Source: an uncultured Sphingomonadaceae bacterium | Lineage (GTDB): Bacteria; Pseudomonadota; Alphaproteobacteria; Sphingomonadales; Sphingomonadaceae | Reading direction: 5' to 3' | NCBI GenBank assembly: GCA_947494305.1 | Contig: CANLUL010000001.1 | Coordinates: 434,001 to 498,000, forward strand | Length of the DNA: 64,000 nucleotides | Part shown: one piece after another, positions 35,122-45,051 of the stretch | Position numbering within the stretch: the first letter of the stretch is position 1 | How the letters are laid out: each line of letters starts with the position of its first letter | Notes under the pieces: generated by a model | What the model saw: only the letters and a program-made list of their open reading frames with translations | What the model was told of the DNA's origin: nothing | Database searches by the model: none | Translations under genes and position numbers: made by a program

Positions 35122-35201
35122 AGGGATACCTTTTGTTTCTGGCGGCACACAATGTTTACAATGTGCAACGGGTTAAAAAGAAAATTGTGCGGATCAAAAG
35201 A

Positions 35202-35741
35202 TCAGCTGATACGATTGGCAAGCCAGCCATATAGAAATGCTTCATTTGCCCTTCTTTTCTCCGCTAGCTTTATGTACCGGGCGCCCTGCAGAGATTCGGC
35301 GGCCTTCAGCAATACCGCTTCACCATTTGCGCCGCGCTTGTTCAGATAGGCTTCAAGCGCACGCAGCGTCAGGCTACCAATTTGCCGGTCCACGGCAATA
35401 TCAGAATAGTCCCGTCCATTGCGATTGAGGACATTCAGAGCCCTTTGCAGAAATCCAGTTGCGATACCGGGGCCCATGTTGATACCCGTATCGAACATCT
35501 CTTCGGCCAGTCTCGGTGCGTGATCGTTGATTTTGTCGAACCGGGGTCGCCGCCAATATTTGCGTTTATAGATTGAGGCAGCCTCGCTTCGCGGAAAGTG
35601 CCGCATGTCGCCCCCGTATCCGTGCGCGCGTGCCACGGCCTCTGTTACCCCCCAACGGGTAGGGCCACCTCTGTCTGCCGGATGATTGGAATAGTCGCCC
35701 TCAATGGCGATCACGTTGTCGATCAGTTTTTCTATGGTCAT
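35202..35741 (-). CDS. Glycoside hydrolase family 108 endolysin
   Basis: 179-residue muramidase-like enzyme. The catalytic Glu is in VIAIEGDYSNHPADRGG (Glu14 region), followed by GPTRWGVT, typical of GH108 and the ZliS/secretion-activating group. A C-terminal peptidoglycan-binding-like helical part with AEEMFDTGINMGPG and QIGSLTLRAL follows. No signal peptide is visible, so export would depend on the holin encoded next. AAGG about 8 nt upstream supports the ATG at 35741. Together they form a small lysis cassette of the sort used by alphaproteobacterial gene-transfer agents or prophages. Confidence 0.9.
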   Translation of the reverse strand: MTIEKLIDNVIAIEGDYSNHPADRGGPTRWGVTEAVARAHGYGGDMRHFPRSEAASIYKRKYWRRPRFDKINDHAPRLAEEMFDTGINMGPGIATGFLQRALNVLNRNGRDYSDIAVDRQIGSLTLRALEAYLNKRGANGEAVLLKAAESLQGARYIKLAEKRRANEAFLYGWLANRIS

Positions 35742-35957
35742 CAAAATTACCTTTTATTGGAAGAAAGGTAATTGAAATAACCTATTTGGTTATGTGTAGG
35801 AAAGTGATGTTGGATTTGTGCGCTAAATTGATCAGTTGTACCGAAAGCAGCGCATTCTAGTGTCACTTTTAAGAGGTTGCTGTTGCAGCCAAGTCTGGCT
35901 TAACTGCTTGTGAATTTTGAGTCGAACGAAACAAACGTCAATCGTCAAAGGAATAAT

Positions 35958-37121
35958 ATGAATAACGATGTAACTGCCGAGGGCAGGGAACTAGCCGACA
36001 AAGTTGAAACCTTTGTTCGAGAAAAAATTATTCCATTCGAAGGCGATCCTCGCTGTGAAGATCATGGACCCACCGATGAGCTGGTGCAGGAAATGCGTGC
36101 TCTTGCGAGGGAAGAGGGCATTTTAACGCCGCATATTCGAGAAGATGGAAGCCATGTTTCTCATCTCGATACGGCGCAAATATTACGCAAATCCGGATTG
36201 TCGCCGCTCGGCCCGCTTGCCGTCAATGTCTTTGCGCCGGACGAAGGAAATATGTTCCTTCTGGGGAAATGTGCCTCTCCGGAACAGAAGCAACGATTTT
36301 TGGATCCATTGGTTTCCGGGGAAGCTCGTTCAGCCTTTTTTATGACCGAACCCGCAGAAGAAAATGGGGCAGGGTCCGATCCAATGATGATGCAGACCAC
36401 GGCCAAGCTGGATGGCAATCACTGGGTTATTAATGGCCGAAAGGCTTTTATTACCGGCGCAAAAGGGGCCAAGGTCGGAATAATCATGGCCAAGTCAGAT
36501 GACGGCGCCTGTATGTTCCTTGTGGATCTTCCGGATCCCGCCATCAAAATTGACCGTGTCCTAGATACAATCGACAGTTCGATGCCGGGAAGCCATTCGG
36601 TCATCACGATCGATAACCTGCGCGTTCCTGCCGATCAGATGTTGGGCGAGAGTGGAGAAGGTTTTAAATATGCGCAGGTACGTTTGGCTCCAGCGCGCCT
36701 GACCCACTGTATGCGCTGGCTAGGCTGCTGTGACCGGGCCCATGAAATTGCTAGCGACTATGCTTGTCGTCGCCATGCTTTTGGCAAAGCACTAGTCGAT
36801 CACGAAGGAGTTGGTTTTATGCTGGCGGAGAATCAGATCGATCTCAAGCAATCTGAGTTGATGATCGATTGGTGTGCCAGCGTTCTGGACAGCGGTGCGC
36901 AGGGCGGCACCGAGAGCTCTATGGCAAAAGTTGCGGTATCAGAGGCCCTGTTCCGCATAGCAGATCGCTGCGTACAGGTGATGGGCGGAACGGGCGTCAG
37001 TCGCGATACTGTGGTTGAACAGATATTTCGCGAGGTTCGCGCGTTTCGCGTTTATGACGGACCGACCGAAGTGCACAAATGGTCACTTGCCAAAAAAATC
37101 AAGAAACAACATGCGCAATAG
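35958..37121 (+). CDS. Acyl-CoA dehydrogenase (ACAD10/11-like)
   Basis: FAD enzyme of 387 residues that oxidises acyl-CoA to enoyl-CoA. It has the FMTEPAEENGAGSDP FAD loop, GRKAFITGA, the QVMGGTGVSRDTVVEQIFRE segment and RAFRVYDGPTEVHKWSLAK at the end. The YDGPTEVH ending, in place of YEGTSEI, is typical of the ACAD10/ACAD11 branch, which handles unusual or 4-hydroxy-type acyl-CoAs in characterised cases. The start at 35958 is chosen because AAAGGA lies 6 nt upstream; a longer frame starts at 35910. It converges on the kelch gene. Confidence 0.92.
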   Translation: MNNDVTAEGRELADKVETFVREKIIPFEGDPRCEDHGPTDELVQEMRALAREEGILTPHIREDGSHVSHLDTAQILRKSGLSPLGPLAVNVFAPDEGNMFLLGKCASPEQKQRFLDPLVSGEARSAFFMTEPAEENGAGSDPMMMQTTAKLDGNHWVINGRKAFITGAKGAKVGIIMAKSDDGACMFLVDLPDPAIKIDRVLDTIDSSMPGSHSVITIDNLRVPADQMLGESGEGFKYAQVRLAPARLTHCMRWLGCCDRAHEIASDYACRRHAFGKALVDHEGVGFMLAENQIDLKQSELMIDWCASVLDSGAQGGTESSMAKVAVSEALFRIADRCVQVMGGTGVSRDTVVEQIFREVRAFRVYDGPTEVHKWSLAKKIKKQHAQ

Positions 37122-37127
37122 TTGGAG

Positions 37128-38084
37128 CTAAGGCGCCAATTTCTGGGTGGTCCCAGTGACGGAGTAGATGGTCTGCAACCCTGGATGCGCACCGCCGCCG
37201 AGGATTGTAACACCGCCGGTTCCATCATCGCCGACCGCAAAACCGTGACGAGGGAGCGCCATATCCGGACCAGTTGTCCAAGTTGCAGATTGCAAATCCA
37301 ATATGTCATGGCTGGCAAGAACTTTGCCTTGGCTTAGCGATTCTCCGCCGAATACATGCAGCTTGCCGGCTCTAACAAAGGAGCCATGTCCACCTCGGCC
37401 TTTGGGCATTTCTGGAAGGGTTTCCCAGCTGTTGTTGTTAAAATCATAAACCTCAACAATCGTGATTTCGGAGCCCAAAGCGGCGCTTCGCCCCCCCGAA
37501 ACATAGAGTTTTTCATCCGACACAGCGATAGCATGGGAATGGCGCGCTGTGGGCATCGGTGCCAATTCAATCCATTGCTTTGCGGATATATTATAAGACC
37601 ACAAAGTTGCTAGATCTTCGGATCCATTTTGACCGCCGACCAGATAGAGTTTGCCATCATTGTGGACCATCGCATGCTGGCCAATGGGATGCGGTGCTTT
37701 CGCCAATTCTGTCCAGCTGTCCGCTGCTGGATCCAGCGCGAACATACTTGCATCTTCGTCCTGTTCAAACGGCAGTGCAATATAGCCGCCCGACGCAAAA
37801 ATGCTGTTATTATCAGCGGCCATCGCAACATGATGAAGTGGTCGGGGCAGGGGCGCACAATCGGCCCAGCTGTTGGTTTGAATATTGAAATTCTCGCAAC
37901 TGTCGAGAACGCGAAAGAGCCCAATACCGCCGGCTATGTAGATCCTCCCGTCCAACGTCGCCGCATGAATTTCCGACCGGGCATTCGCCATACCATCATT
38001 CCACCCATAGGCCTGACGCATGACGAACAGCCCCACAGCAATCAATCCGATGAAAGCTACGATGCCGATCAAAATTTTTTTCAT
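37128..38084 (-). CDS. Membrane-anchored kelch-repeat protein
   Basis: 318 residues. A hydrophobic segment (about 3-22) is a signal anchor or signal peptide, so the rest should face the periplasm. At least five kelch blades follow, with units of the type IYIAGGIG, IFASGGY, LYLVGGQNG, LYVSGGRS and LHVFGGES, each ending with a Trp-containing strand. This forms a beta-propeller, like N-acetylneuraminate epimerase-type proteins, but no function can be named. Its ATG overlaps the cysQ stop by 4 bp (ATGA), so it is translationally coupled to the sulfate activation operon. Confidence 0.88.
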   Translation of the reverse strand: MKKILIGIVAFIGLIAVGLFVMRQAYGWNDGMANARSEIHAATLDGRIYIAGGIGLFRVLDSCENFNIQTNSWADCAPLPRPLHHVAMAADNNSIFASGGYIALPFEQDEDASMFALDPAADSWTELAKAPHPIGQHAMVHNDGKLYLVGGQNGSEDLATLWSYNISAKQWIELAPMPTARHSHAIAVSDEKLYVSGGRSAALGSEITIVEVYDFNNNSWETLPEMPKGRGGHGSFVRAGKLHVFGGESLSQGKVLASHDILDLQSATWTTGPDMALPRHGFAVGDDGTGGVTILGGGAHPGLQTIYSVTGTTQKLAP

Positions 38085-38827
38085 TCGTCCATTGCTGCGA
38101 CCAGCTCCAGTGCTTGGACGGCCAGTTCTTTACGACAGATCAAAAGGTCCGGCAAATAAGGGTTAGACTGATTATAGACTATGTCAGAGCCATCAATCCT
38201 GGAACAATGAAAGCCGGCGGCCAATGCAACCGCCACGGGCGCGCAATTATCCCATTCATATTGACCGCCACTGTGGAGGTAGATATCTGCTTCGCCACGG
38301 ACGACCGCCATGGCTTTGGCACCAGCCGAGCCCATAGGCAGCAATTCAGCGCCCAAAGTTTCCGCCACGGCAACGGCTTCTTTGGCCGGTCTTGTTCGAC
38401 TGACCAGCATTTTTGCTGGTTCATTTGCTGCCGGAAACTGGGTTGGTTTCCCCGATGTCAGTGTCTTGTCCAAACCGGGTAGCGCCACGGCGCCTACCGT
38501 CGGATTGCCGTTAATCGCTAGAGCCACATGGACAGCCCAATCATCCCGACCTTCGCTATATTCGCGCGTTCCATCCAGGGGATCGATTATCCAAACGCGG
38601 TCCGCATCGAGGCGTGCCTGATCATCTTTCTCTTCTTCGGAAAGAAAAGCGTCATGGGGCCGGACTAGCGCAAGCTCCGCCATCAAATATTGGTTGGCCG
38701 CTTCGTCGCCAGCTTTTCCCAGCGCCTTGCCGCTAAACTTACCTGACTTTTGCAAGTCGAGCAGAATTTTACCGGCCTCGGTAGCAAGGGTTTCGGCGAT
38801 TTGCTCGTCACTCAAATTGCCGTTCAT
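38081..38827 (-). CDS. cysQ: 3'(2'),5'-bisphosphate nucleotidase
   Basis: Removes phosphate from PAP (or PAPS) so that the by-product of sulfate reduction does not accumulate. 248 residues of the inositol monophosphatase fold. The metal motifs are EEEKDD near residue 65 and [12 protein letters not shown] near 80-95, with the second motif [16 protein letters not shown] near 205. It overlaps cysNC by 4 bp (ATGA), so it forms part of the cysD-cysNC-cysQ operon, where its PAP-clearing role fits. Confidence 0.94.
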   Translation of the reverse strand: MNGNLSDEQIAETLATEAGKILLDLQKSGKFSGKALGKAGDEAANQYLMAELALVRPHDAFLSEEEKDDQARLDADRVWIIDPLDGTREYSEGRDDWAVHVALAINGNPTVGAVALPGLDKTLTSGKPTQFPAANEPAKMLVSRTRPAKEAVAVAETLGAELLPMGSAGAKAMAVVRGEADIYLHSGGQYEWDNCAPVAVALAAGFHCSRIDGSDIVYNQSNPYLPDLLICRKELAVQALELVAAMDE

Positions 38828-40755
38828 CCCAGCAACTTCTCTACGATAACATCTGCTGCTTCATCCGGTGTCATTTTGGTCGTATCAATTTGAATTTCAG
38901 CGTTTTCGGGTGCTTCATAAGGGCTATCAATACCAGTGAAATTCTTCAATTGCCCCGATCGCGCTTTTTTGTAGAGGCCTTTGACATCGCGTTCTTCGGC
39001 GACCGATAGCGGTGTATCAACAAATACTTCCATGAATTCTCCGTCCGGGATCATGTTGCGCACCATTTCCCGTTCCGCCCGGAAAGGTGAAATAAACGCA
39101 GTAATGACAATCTGTCCTGAATCGGTCAGCAATCTCGCTACTTCACCTACCCGGCGGATATTCTCTATCCGGTCGGCGTCGGTAAAGCCCAAATCTTTGT
39201 TAAGACCATGTCTCACATTGTCGCCGTCAAGCAGGAACGTATGGCGATTCATCCGGTGCAGTTTTTTCTCAACAAGATTGGCAATTGTTGATTTGCCTGA
39301 ACCGGATAATCCGGTGAACCAAAGCACCGCCGGTTTCTGGTTTTTCAAACTGGCGCGGGCTTCCCGAGTAATATCCGTTTCCTGCCAATGTACGTTTTGC
39401 GCGCGGCGCAGCGAGAAGTGCAGCATGCCAGCTCCGACAGTAGCATTGGTCATCTTGTCAATCAGGATGAACCCGCCCAGCGCTTGATTGTCATTATAGC
39501 TTTCAAAAATAACCGGCTTCTCGGCGGTAATTTGTGCGACACCGATTTCATTCAGCTCCAATGTCTTTGCTGCTAGTTGTTCCATCGTGTTCACATTGAC
39601 GGTATATTTAGGCTCCTGCACCGTGGCAGATACCATTTGCGGACCGAGTTTTAACCAGTAGGAACGACCAACTGTTAGTGCCTCGTCGTCCATCCAGACG
39701 ATGGATGCTTCAAACTGATCGGCGCTTTCCGGTGGATCATCAGCAGTCGTAATGACGCCGCCACGAGAGCAATCAATTTCGTCAGACAGGCATATTGTGA
39801 CAGACTGCCCTGCAACTGCCTCCTCTAGTTCACCATCAAAACTGACAATCTTAGATACGGTTGTGTTCTTGCCAGCTGGTAAAATGCGGACGGGATCGCC
39901 GGGTTTGACGCTGCCGGCCGAGACTAGTCCGGAAAACCCGCGAAAATCGAGATTGGGACGATTAACCCATTGCACTGCCATGCGGAAAGACTTGTTCTGA
40001 TTGCGACTGTTGTCCAGTTCTACATTTTCGAGATGCTCAATAAGCGGCTTGCCCCAATAGCTTGCCGATTGGTACCAAGGCGTATTGTCTGAGAGGGAGG
40101 CAATATTATCGCCCTTGAAGCCCGAAATAGGCATGGCGACGAAATTCTCGATGCCAATCTCATCGGCAAAATTCTGATAGTCGGAGACGATATCGTCGAA
40201 GACCTTTTGATCATAACCGACCAAATCCATCTTGTTTACGGCAAGCACAATATTGCGAATGCCCAACAGCTTGGCGATATAACTGTGACGACGGGTTTGC
40301 GTCAGCACGCCTTTCCGCGCATCTATCAATATGATCGCCAAGTCAGCTGTCGATGCGCCGGTGACCATGTTGCGGGTATATTGTTCATGTCCCGGACAAT
40401 CGGCGACGATGAATTTCCGCTTTTCTGTTGCAAAGAACCGATAGGCGACGTCAATGGTGATGCCCTGTTCGCGCTCTGCTGCCAAACCATCAACCAACAG
40501 TGCAAAATCAATCTCTTCCCCTTGCGTGCCCGACTTTTTAGAATCCGACTCCAGCGCCGCCAGTTGATCTTCGAAAATCATCTTGCTGTCGTAAAGAAGG
40601 CGCCCAATCAGAGTTGATTTCCCGTCATCGACACTTCCGCAGGTGATAAAGCGTAACATGCTTTTATGTTGATGCGTTTCCAGATAACTTTCGATATCCT
40701 CGGCGATCAGTGTGTCGGTTTTGTAAACCGTTTCTGGAGTGGCTGCTTCGGTCAT
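38824..40755 (-). CDS. cysNC: Sulfate adenylyltransferase subunit 1 / adenylylsulfate kinase (CysNC)
   Basis: Bifunctional enzyme of 643 residues. Residues 1-440 are the GTPase CysN of ATP sulfurylase, with [15 protein letters not shown] (G1), [12 protein letters not shown] (G3) and NKMDLVGY (G4), followed by two beta-barrel domains. Residues 445-643 are APS kinase CysC with Walker [10 protein letters not shown] and HGLNKDLGF. Together with CysD it makes APS from sulfate and ATP, then phosphorylates it to PAPS. CysNC fusions are common in Alphaproteobacteria. Its ATG overlaps the cysD stop as TAATG. Confidence 0.97.
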   Translation of the reverse strand: MTEAATPETVYKTDTLIAEDIESYLETHQHKSMLRFITCGSVDDGKSTLIGRLLYDSKMIFEDQLAALESDSKKSGTQGEEIDFALLVDGLAAEREQGITIDVAYRFFATEKRKFIVADCPGHEQYTRNMVTGASTADLAIILIDARKGVLTQTRRHSYIAKLLGIRNIVLAVNKMDLVGYDQKVFDDIVSDYQNFADEIGIENFVAMPISGFKGDNIASLSDNTPWYQSASYWGKPLIEHLENVELDNSRNQNKSFRMAVQWVNRPNLDFRGFSGLVSAGSVKPGDPVRILPAGKNTTVSKIVSFDGELEEAVAGQSVTICLSDEIDCSRGGVITTADDPPESADQFEASIVWMDDEALTVGRSYWLKLGPQMVSATVQEPKYTVNVNTMEQLAAKTLELNEIGVAQITAEKPVIFESYNDNQALGGFILIDKMTNATVGAGMLHFSLRRAQNVHWQETDITREARASLKNQKPAVLWFTGLSGSGKSTIANLVEKKLHRMNRHTFLLDGDNVRHGLNKDLGFTDADRIENIRRVGEVARLLTDSGQIVITAFISPFRAEREMVRNMIPDGEFMEVFVDTPLSVAEERDVKGLYKKARSGQLKNFTGIDSPYEAPENAEIQIDTTKMTPDEAADVIVEKLLG

Positions 40756-41666
40756 TAGAAGTAACCTTCCTGTTTTTTCTTTTCCATACTGGCGGCTTGG
40801 TCATGATCAATCACACGTCCTTGGCGTTCGGAAGTGGTGGTCAGGAGCATCTCCTGTATCACCTCTGGCAAAGTGGAGGCCTCGCTCTCGACCGCGCCGG
40901 TCAATGGGAAACAACCTAGAGTCCGAAATCGTACAGATCTTTCTATGATTTCAGGTTTTCGGCCCATAACCTGCTCCAACCGTTCAATGTCATCCGCCAT
41001 GAACAGTTGCCCATCATGCACATATGTTGGACGTTTAGCGCTCAGATAGAGCGGTACAATCGGAATATTTTCCAAATGGATATATTGCCAGATATCGAGT
41101 TCGGTCCAGTTCGAAAGAGGGAAAACCCGGATGCTCTCATCCTTCGCCTTCTTTGTGTTATAGAGGTTCCAGATTTCGGGGCGCTGGTTTTTGGGATCCC
41201 AACCGTGGCTTGCTGTGCGGAAAGAGAAAATGCGCTCCTTGGCCCGGCTTTTTTCTTCGTCTCGCCTTGCGCCACCAAAAGCAGCATCAAAACCATGAAG
41301 ATCCAGTGCCTGTTTCAAGCCCTGTGTTTTCCACATATCGGTATGAATAGAACCGTGATCAAACGGGTTAATACCCTTTTCAGTGGCTTCTGGATTTTGA
41401 TGAACAAGCAATTCCATTCCTGCTTCTGCAGCAACAGTGTCGCGCATTTTATACATTTCCTGGAATTTCCAGGTCGTATCGACATGCAACAAGGGGAAAG
41501 GCGGCGGGCTAGGGAAAAAAGCTTTGCGCGCGACATGCAGCATAACGGCCGAATCCTTGCCCACAGAATAGAGCATTACCGGCTTTTCTGTTTCCGCAAC
41601 CACTTCACGCATGATGTGGATACTCTCTGCTTCGAGACGTTGGAGATGGGTAAGTGAATTATGCAT
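40755..41666 (-). CDS. cysD: Sulfate adenylyltransferase subunit 2
   Basis: Catalytic subunit of ATP sulfurylase, 303 residues, PP-loop ATPase fold. Motifs: [49 protein letters not shown] and the C-terminal [16 protein letters not shown]. The start [12 protein letters not shown] at 41666 is the family start; a longer frame begins at 41723. It is the first gene of the leftward cysD-cysNC-cysQ-kelch operon, and its promoter should lie between 41667 and the terminator at 41743. Confidence 0.97.
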   Translation of the reverse strand: MHNSLTHLQRLEAESIHIMREVVAETEKPVMLYSVGKDSAVMLHVARKAFFPSPPPFPLLHVDTTWKFQEMYKMRDTVAAEAGMELLVHQNPEATEKGINPFDHGSIHTDMWKTQGLKQALDLHGFDAAFGGARRDEEKSRAKERIFSFRTASHGWDPKNQRPEIWNLYNTKKAKDESIRVFPLSNWTELDIWQYIHLENIPIVPLYLSAKRPTYVHDGQLFMADDIERLEQVMGRKPEIIERSVRFRTLGCFPLTGAVESEASTLPEVIQEMLLTTTSERQGRVIDHDQAASMEKKKQEGYF

Positions 41667-41742
41667 GTTTGTGATCGCCTTCTTCTTGCCGCTTAGCAAG
41701 AAGCTTTGGTCAGCGACAAGCAAGACATTCTTGAAGGCGATA

Positions 41743-41762
41743 TAAAAGGCCTTTGGCGGCCT
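41743..41762 (-). terminator. Terminator after tRNA-Pro
   Basis: On the minus strand AGGCC, a 6-nt loop and GGCCT form a short GC-rich hairpin followed by TTTTAT. It lies 27 bp beyond the CCA end of tRNA-Pro and before cysD, so it separates the tRNA from the sulfate operon. Confidence 0.6.
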
Positions 41763-41788
41763 CGCTTATGCAAGCTTGAGAACATATT

Positions 41789-41865
41789 TGGTCGGGACGA
41801 GAGGATTCGAACCTCCGACCCCCACACCCCCAGTGTGATGCGCTACCAGGCTGCGCTACGTCCCG
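41789..41865 (-). tRNA. tRNA-Pro (anticodon GGG)
   Basis: The minus strand folds as a cloverleaf. Acceptor CGGGACG (5' end at 41865) pairs with CGTCCCG (41793-41799 in + coordinates), followed by discriminator A and encoded CCA ending at 41789. The anticodon stem TCACA/TGTGG encloses CTGGGGG, giving anticodon GGG. The T arm is GGAGGTTCGAATCCTC. It reads CCC and CCU codons. Confidence 0.97.
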
Positions 41866-42093
41866 ACCGTTGTGCAGCGATGCTGCGAAACGGGCGTATA
41901 TTGAGATGTCCAAAGTTTGGCAAGCGCTTTGGCAGGGGATTCAGGCGAACGGCTAAGGTCGGTATCCGATTGGGATTGCACATTTGATGACTGCGTGATA
42001 GGCGCGCGGATCAATTTAAGTCTAGCGCTTTGGGGACTTGAAACACAGGCGGCGCAGGCACACATTCAATACAATAAATTTTGGGACGGCTTC

Positions 42094-42426
42094 ATGACTA
42101 TATTATCTATTTCAGCAGCAGCTTCTGGCGCTGGCGGCGCCGGTGGGTTCCTCATTTCTGTTATGCCACTAGTGCTCATATTTGCGGTTTTCTATTTCCT
42201 GCTTATTCGTCCACAGCAAAAGAAAATGAAAGAGCATCAGTCAAAAATTGGCGCGGTACAGAAAAATGATGAAGTTGTGACTGGCGGTGGACTGGTCGGC
42301 AAAGCTACCAAAGTCGACGATGAATATGTCGAAGTAGAAGTGGCCAAGGGTGTGAAGGTGAAGGCTGTGAAAGCGACGTTGTCCGATGTTATACCACGCG
42401 GCTCCGCGAAACCAGCGAACGATTAA
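42094..42426 (+). CDS. yajC: Preprotein translocase subunit YajC
   Basis: 110-residue accessory subunit of the SecDF-YajC complex. An Ala/Gly-rich N-terminus (SISAAASGAGGAGG) is followed by one membrane helix (about 20-40, LISVMPLVLIFAVFYFLLI). The conserved RPQQKKMKEHQ and the beta-rich cytoplasmic tail with GDEVVTGGG-like NDEVVTGGGLVGK follow. The start MTILSIS is the family start; the frame remains open upstream for 59 codons without meaning. secD follows after 29 bp. Confidence 0.95.
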   Translation: MTILSISAAASGAGGAGGFLISVMPLVLIFAVFYFLLIRPQQKKMKEHQSKIGAVQKNDEVVTGGGLVGKATKVDDEYVEVEVAKGVKVKAVKATLSDVIPRGSAKPAND

Positions 42427-42455
42427 ATCCAGATTAGGGAACGGATGTACAACCC

Positions 42456-44060
42456 ATGTTAGATTTCCCGCGCTGGAAAGTTATAGCAATATCATTGTTG
42501 GTCGGGTTTGGCGTGCTCATGTCGCTGCCCAGCTTGCTGTTTGGTGAAAGCCACAAATATTGGCCGAGTTTCCTACCTGATGTGACGATTAATTTGGGCC
42601 TCGATCTGCAAGGTGGCAGCCACATTCTATTGGAGGCAGACCCTGCTGATGTTGCCGTAACACGATTGGAAACAATGGAAGAGTCGGTACGAGCGGTAAT
42701 GCGCCGGGCTGACCCCCGCATCGATATTGGCGATATTTCTCGCCGCGATGGCGCAGTTTCTTTCATGGTTCGAGATTCCACTCAAGTGGACGCGGCAAGA
42801 GAAGAACTGGTGACATTGACCACTGGCGCTGGTCTGACTGGTCAGCGTGACTGGGACATAGAGGTTTTTGACGATACTCGATTTGTTGTAACACCAACCG
42901 ATGCCGGGCTGGAGTCGGCAGTCGACAATGCCATGGAAACCGCAACAGACGTTATTCGACGTCGTATCGATGCAATGGGAACACGCGAACCGACCATCAT
43001 TCGCCAAGGTGAAAATCGAATTGTTGTTCAGGTACCTGGCCTTGATGATCCCGAAGCATTGAAGGCTTTGCTGGGGCAAACAGCTAAGCTTGAGTTTAAA
43101 CTTGTAGATTTTGAAGCAGACCCGAACGCTGTCGCCGCGGGGCGTCCTCCTGTAGGGAGTCAAATTTTCCCATATCCTGACAATCCATCGGGACTTCCCA
43201 ATATTGCGGTAAAACGCTTGGGCGGTATCACCGGGGATCGGCTGACAGATGCCAGTCAGGGGTTTGAACCAGACACCAATGCGGCCGTTGTGAATATTAC
43301 ATTTGACGCCGAAGGCGGTGCGAGATTTGCTCGCCTGACACAGAATAACGTTGGACGGCCATTTGCGATCATCCTGGATGGAGAGGTGCTATCTGCTCCG
43401 AATATCAACGAGCCCATTCTTGGTGGTTCGGCTCAAATCTCGGGTAGCTTCACAGTAGAAACGGCAAACCAGCTTGCAATCGCTCTGCGCTCAGGGGCTT
43501 TGCCGGTTGAATTGAAAATTGTCGAGGAGCGCACCGTTGGTCCCGATCTTGGCGCAGACTCCATTCGGAAAGGAATGATTGCTGCCATTATCGCAACGGT
43601 TGCTGTTTTGACTTTTATGGTAGCAACTTATGGCCGATTTGGTGTTTATTCCAATATCGCACTAGCGCTTAATCTTTTCATCATCGTTGGTGTTATGGCG
43701 ATGTTCAATGCGACTCTAACGCTACCCGGTATAGCAGGTTTTGTTTTGACCGTCGGTTCTGCCGTCGATGCTAACGTGCTGATCAATGAACGAATACGTG
43801 AAGAACGACGGCGGGGTAGACGTATCCATCAAGCGCTTGAAGTGGGCTATAAGGAAGCTTCGCGCGCAATTTTTGATGCGAATATCACCAATGTAATCGC
43901 TGGTCTCTTACTCTTCATGTTCGGTTCTGGTCCAGTCAAAGGGTTTGCAGTGGTGCTGATGATCGGTATCGCTTCGTCCGTCTTTACAGCGGTTGTCTTC
44001 ACGCGGATGCTGGTTGCGCTTTGGGTCCGGAAGAACCGGCCGCAGGAATTGGTGATCTGA
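42456..44060 (+). CDS. secD: Protein translocase subunit SecD
   Basis: Inner-membrane subunit that uses the proton gradient to help release exported proteins. 534 residues with an N-terminal TM (about 6-25), a large periplasmic P1 domain (with GLDLQGGSHILLE and the RRRIDAMGTREPTI repeat) and five C-terminal TMs. The conserved LRSGALPVELKIVEERTVGPDLG and DANVLINERIREE motifs are present. A TGA at 44058-44060 is followed one base later by the secF ATG, so the two are coupled. Confidence 0.97.
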   Translation: MLDFPRWKVIAISLLVGFGVLMSLPSLLFGESHKYWPSFLPDVTINLGLDLQGGSHILLEADPADVAVTRLETMEESVRAVMRRADPRIDIGDISRRDGAVSFMVRDSTQVDAAREELVTLTTGAGLTGQRDWDIEVFDDTRFVVTPTDAGLESAVDNAMETATDVIRRRIDAMGTREPTIIRQGENRIVVQVPGLDDPEALKALLGQTAKLEFKLVDFEADPNAVAAGRPPVGSQIFPYPDNPSGLPNIAVKRLGGITGDRLTDASQGFEPDTNAAVVNITFDAEGGARFARLTQNNVGRPFAIILDGEVLSAPNINEPILGGSAQISGSFTVETANQLAIALRSGALPVELKIVEERTVGPDLGADSIRKGMIAAIIATVAVLTFMVATYGRFGVYSNIALALNLFIIVGVMAMFNATLTLPGIAGFVLTVGSAVDANVLINERIREERRRGRRIHQALEVGYKEASRAIFDANITNVIAGLLLFMFGSGPVKGFAVVLMIGIASSVFTAVVFTRMLVALWVRKNRPQELVI

Positions 44061-44061
44061 T

Positions 44062-45045
44062 ATGAAATTACTCAAACTTGTTCCTGACAATACCAATCTC
44101 AGATTTCTGAAATGGCGCAACATCGCCTTGGTGCTCAGTGTTTTGACAATGATTGCATCCATTGCCCTGGTCGCGACACGAGGGTTGAACTTTGGGGTAG
44201 ATTTTGTTGGCGGCCAGATGATTCAGGCTACTTTCACGGAGACGGAAACCGCACCGATAACCGAGCTTCGGGGCAGTATCGGTGCTCTGGGCTATGGCGA
44301 GGCAACAATCCAGAGATTCGGAGCGGAGAATGAAGTCTCTATCCGCATGCGTTTACCAGTAGAAGCTGAAACCCGCCCGGAAGCTGCCAATGAGATGACG
44401 GAGCGTATCGTTGCTACTATCAAAGAAGGCTACCCCGATGTGCGTATCGATGGCGTAGAGTCGGTTTCTGGAAAAGTATCTTCAGAGCTCTTTGAAACAG
44501 GCGCCTACTCCCTGATTTTTGCGCTGATTGCGATTTCGATATACATCTGGATTCGGTTTGAGTGGCAATTTGGTTTTGGTGCATTGTTCGCACTGTTTCA
44601 CGATGTGGTTTTGACTTTCGGGTTATTTGCGCTCACTCAACTTGAGTTTAACCTAAATATTATCGCCGCGTTGCTGACGATTATTGGTTATTCGCTTAAC
44701 GATACGATTGTTGTCTATGACCGTATCCGTGAGAATCTGAAAAAATACCGAAAAATGGATATCGTGGCATTGCTCGATCTATCCTTGAACGAAACCTTAG
44801 CGCGCACGGTGATGACCAGTTTGACCATGTTGATTGCACTGGCTGCTCTGGTTTTTCTAGGCCCAGAGGTAATCTTCGGGTTTGCCGCAGCAATGTTCTT
44901 CGGTGTTGTGGTCGGTACCTATTCCTCTGTCTATATGGCGTCTCCAGTATTGATCTGGTTGAAAGTTGGGCCAGATACATTTGTTCCGGTGCCTTCACCG
45001 GGAGAAAATGCAGAGAAAGTGGGCGGGCCGGAACAGGTCGGCTAA
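44062..45045 (+). CDS. secF: Protein translocase subunit SecF
   Basis: Partner of SecD, 327 residues with six membrane segments. Marks are LNFGVDFVGGQMIQ, the P4 domain with VESVSGKVSSEL, and the TM4-5 motif GYSLNDTIVVYDRIRENL. The DTIVVYDRIRE segment is the usual proton-relay region. The C-terminus is a short charged tail. Start codon spacing from secD is one base. The Mth938-domain gene follows after 6 bp, an arrangement found in many Alphaproteobacteria. Confidence 0.97.
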   Translation: MKLLKLVPDNTNLRFLKWRNIALVLSVLTMIASIALVATRGLNFGVDFVGGQMIQATFTETETAPITELRGSIGALGYGEATIQRFGAENEVSIRMRLPVEAETRPEAANEMTERIVATIKEGYPDVRIDGVESVSGKVSSELFETGAYSLIFALIAISIYIWIRFEWQFGFGALFALFHDVVLTFGLFALTQLEFNLNIIAALLTIIGYSLNDTIVVYDRIRENLKKYRKMDIVALLDLSLNETLARTVMTSLTMLIALAALVFLGPEVIFGFAAAMFFGVVVGTYSSVYMASPVLIWLKVGPDTFVPVPSPGENAEKVGGPEQVG

Positions 45046-45051
45046 ATATTC

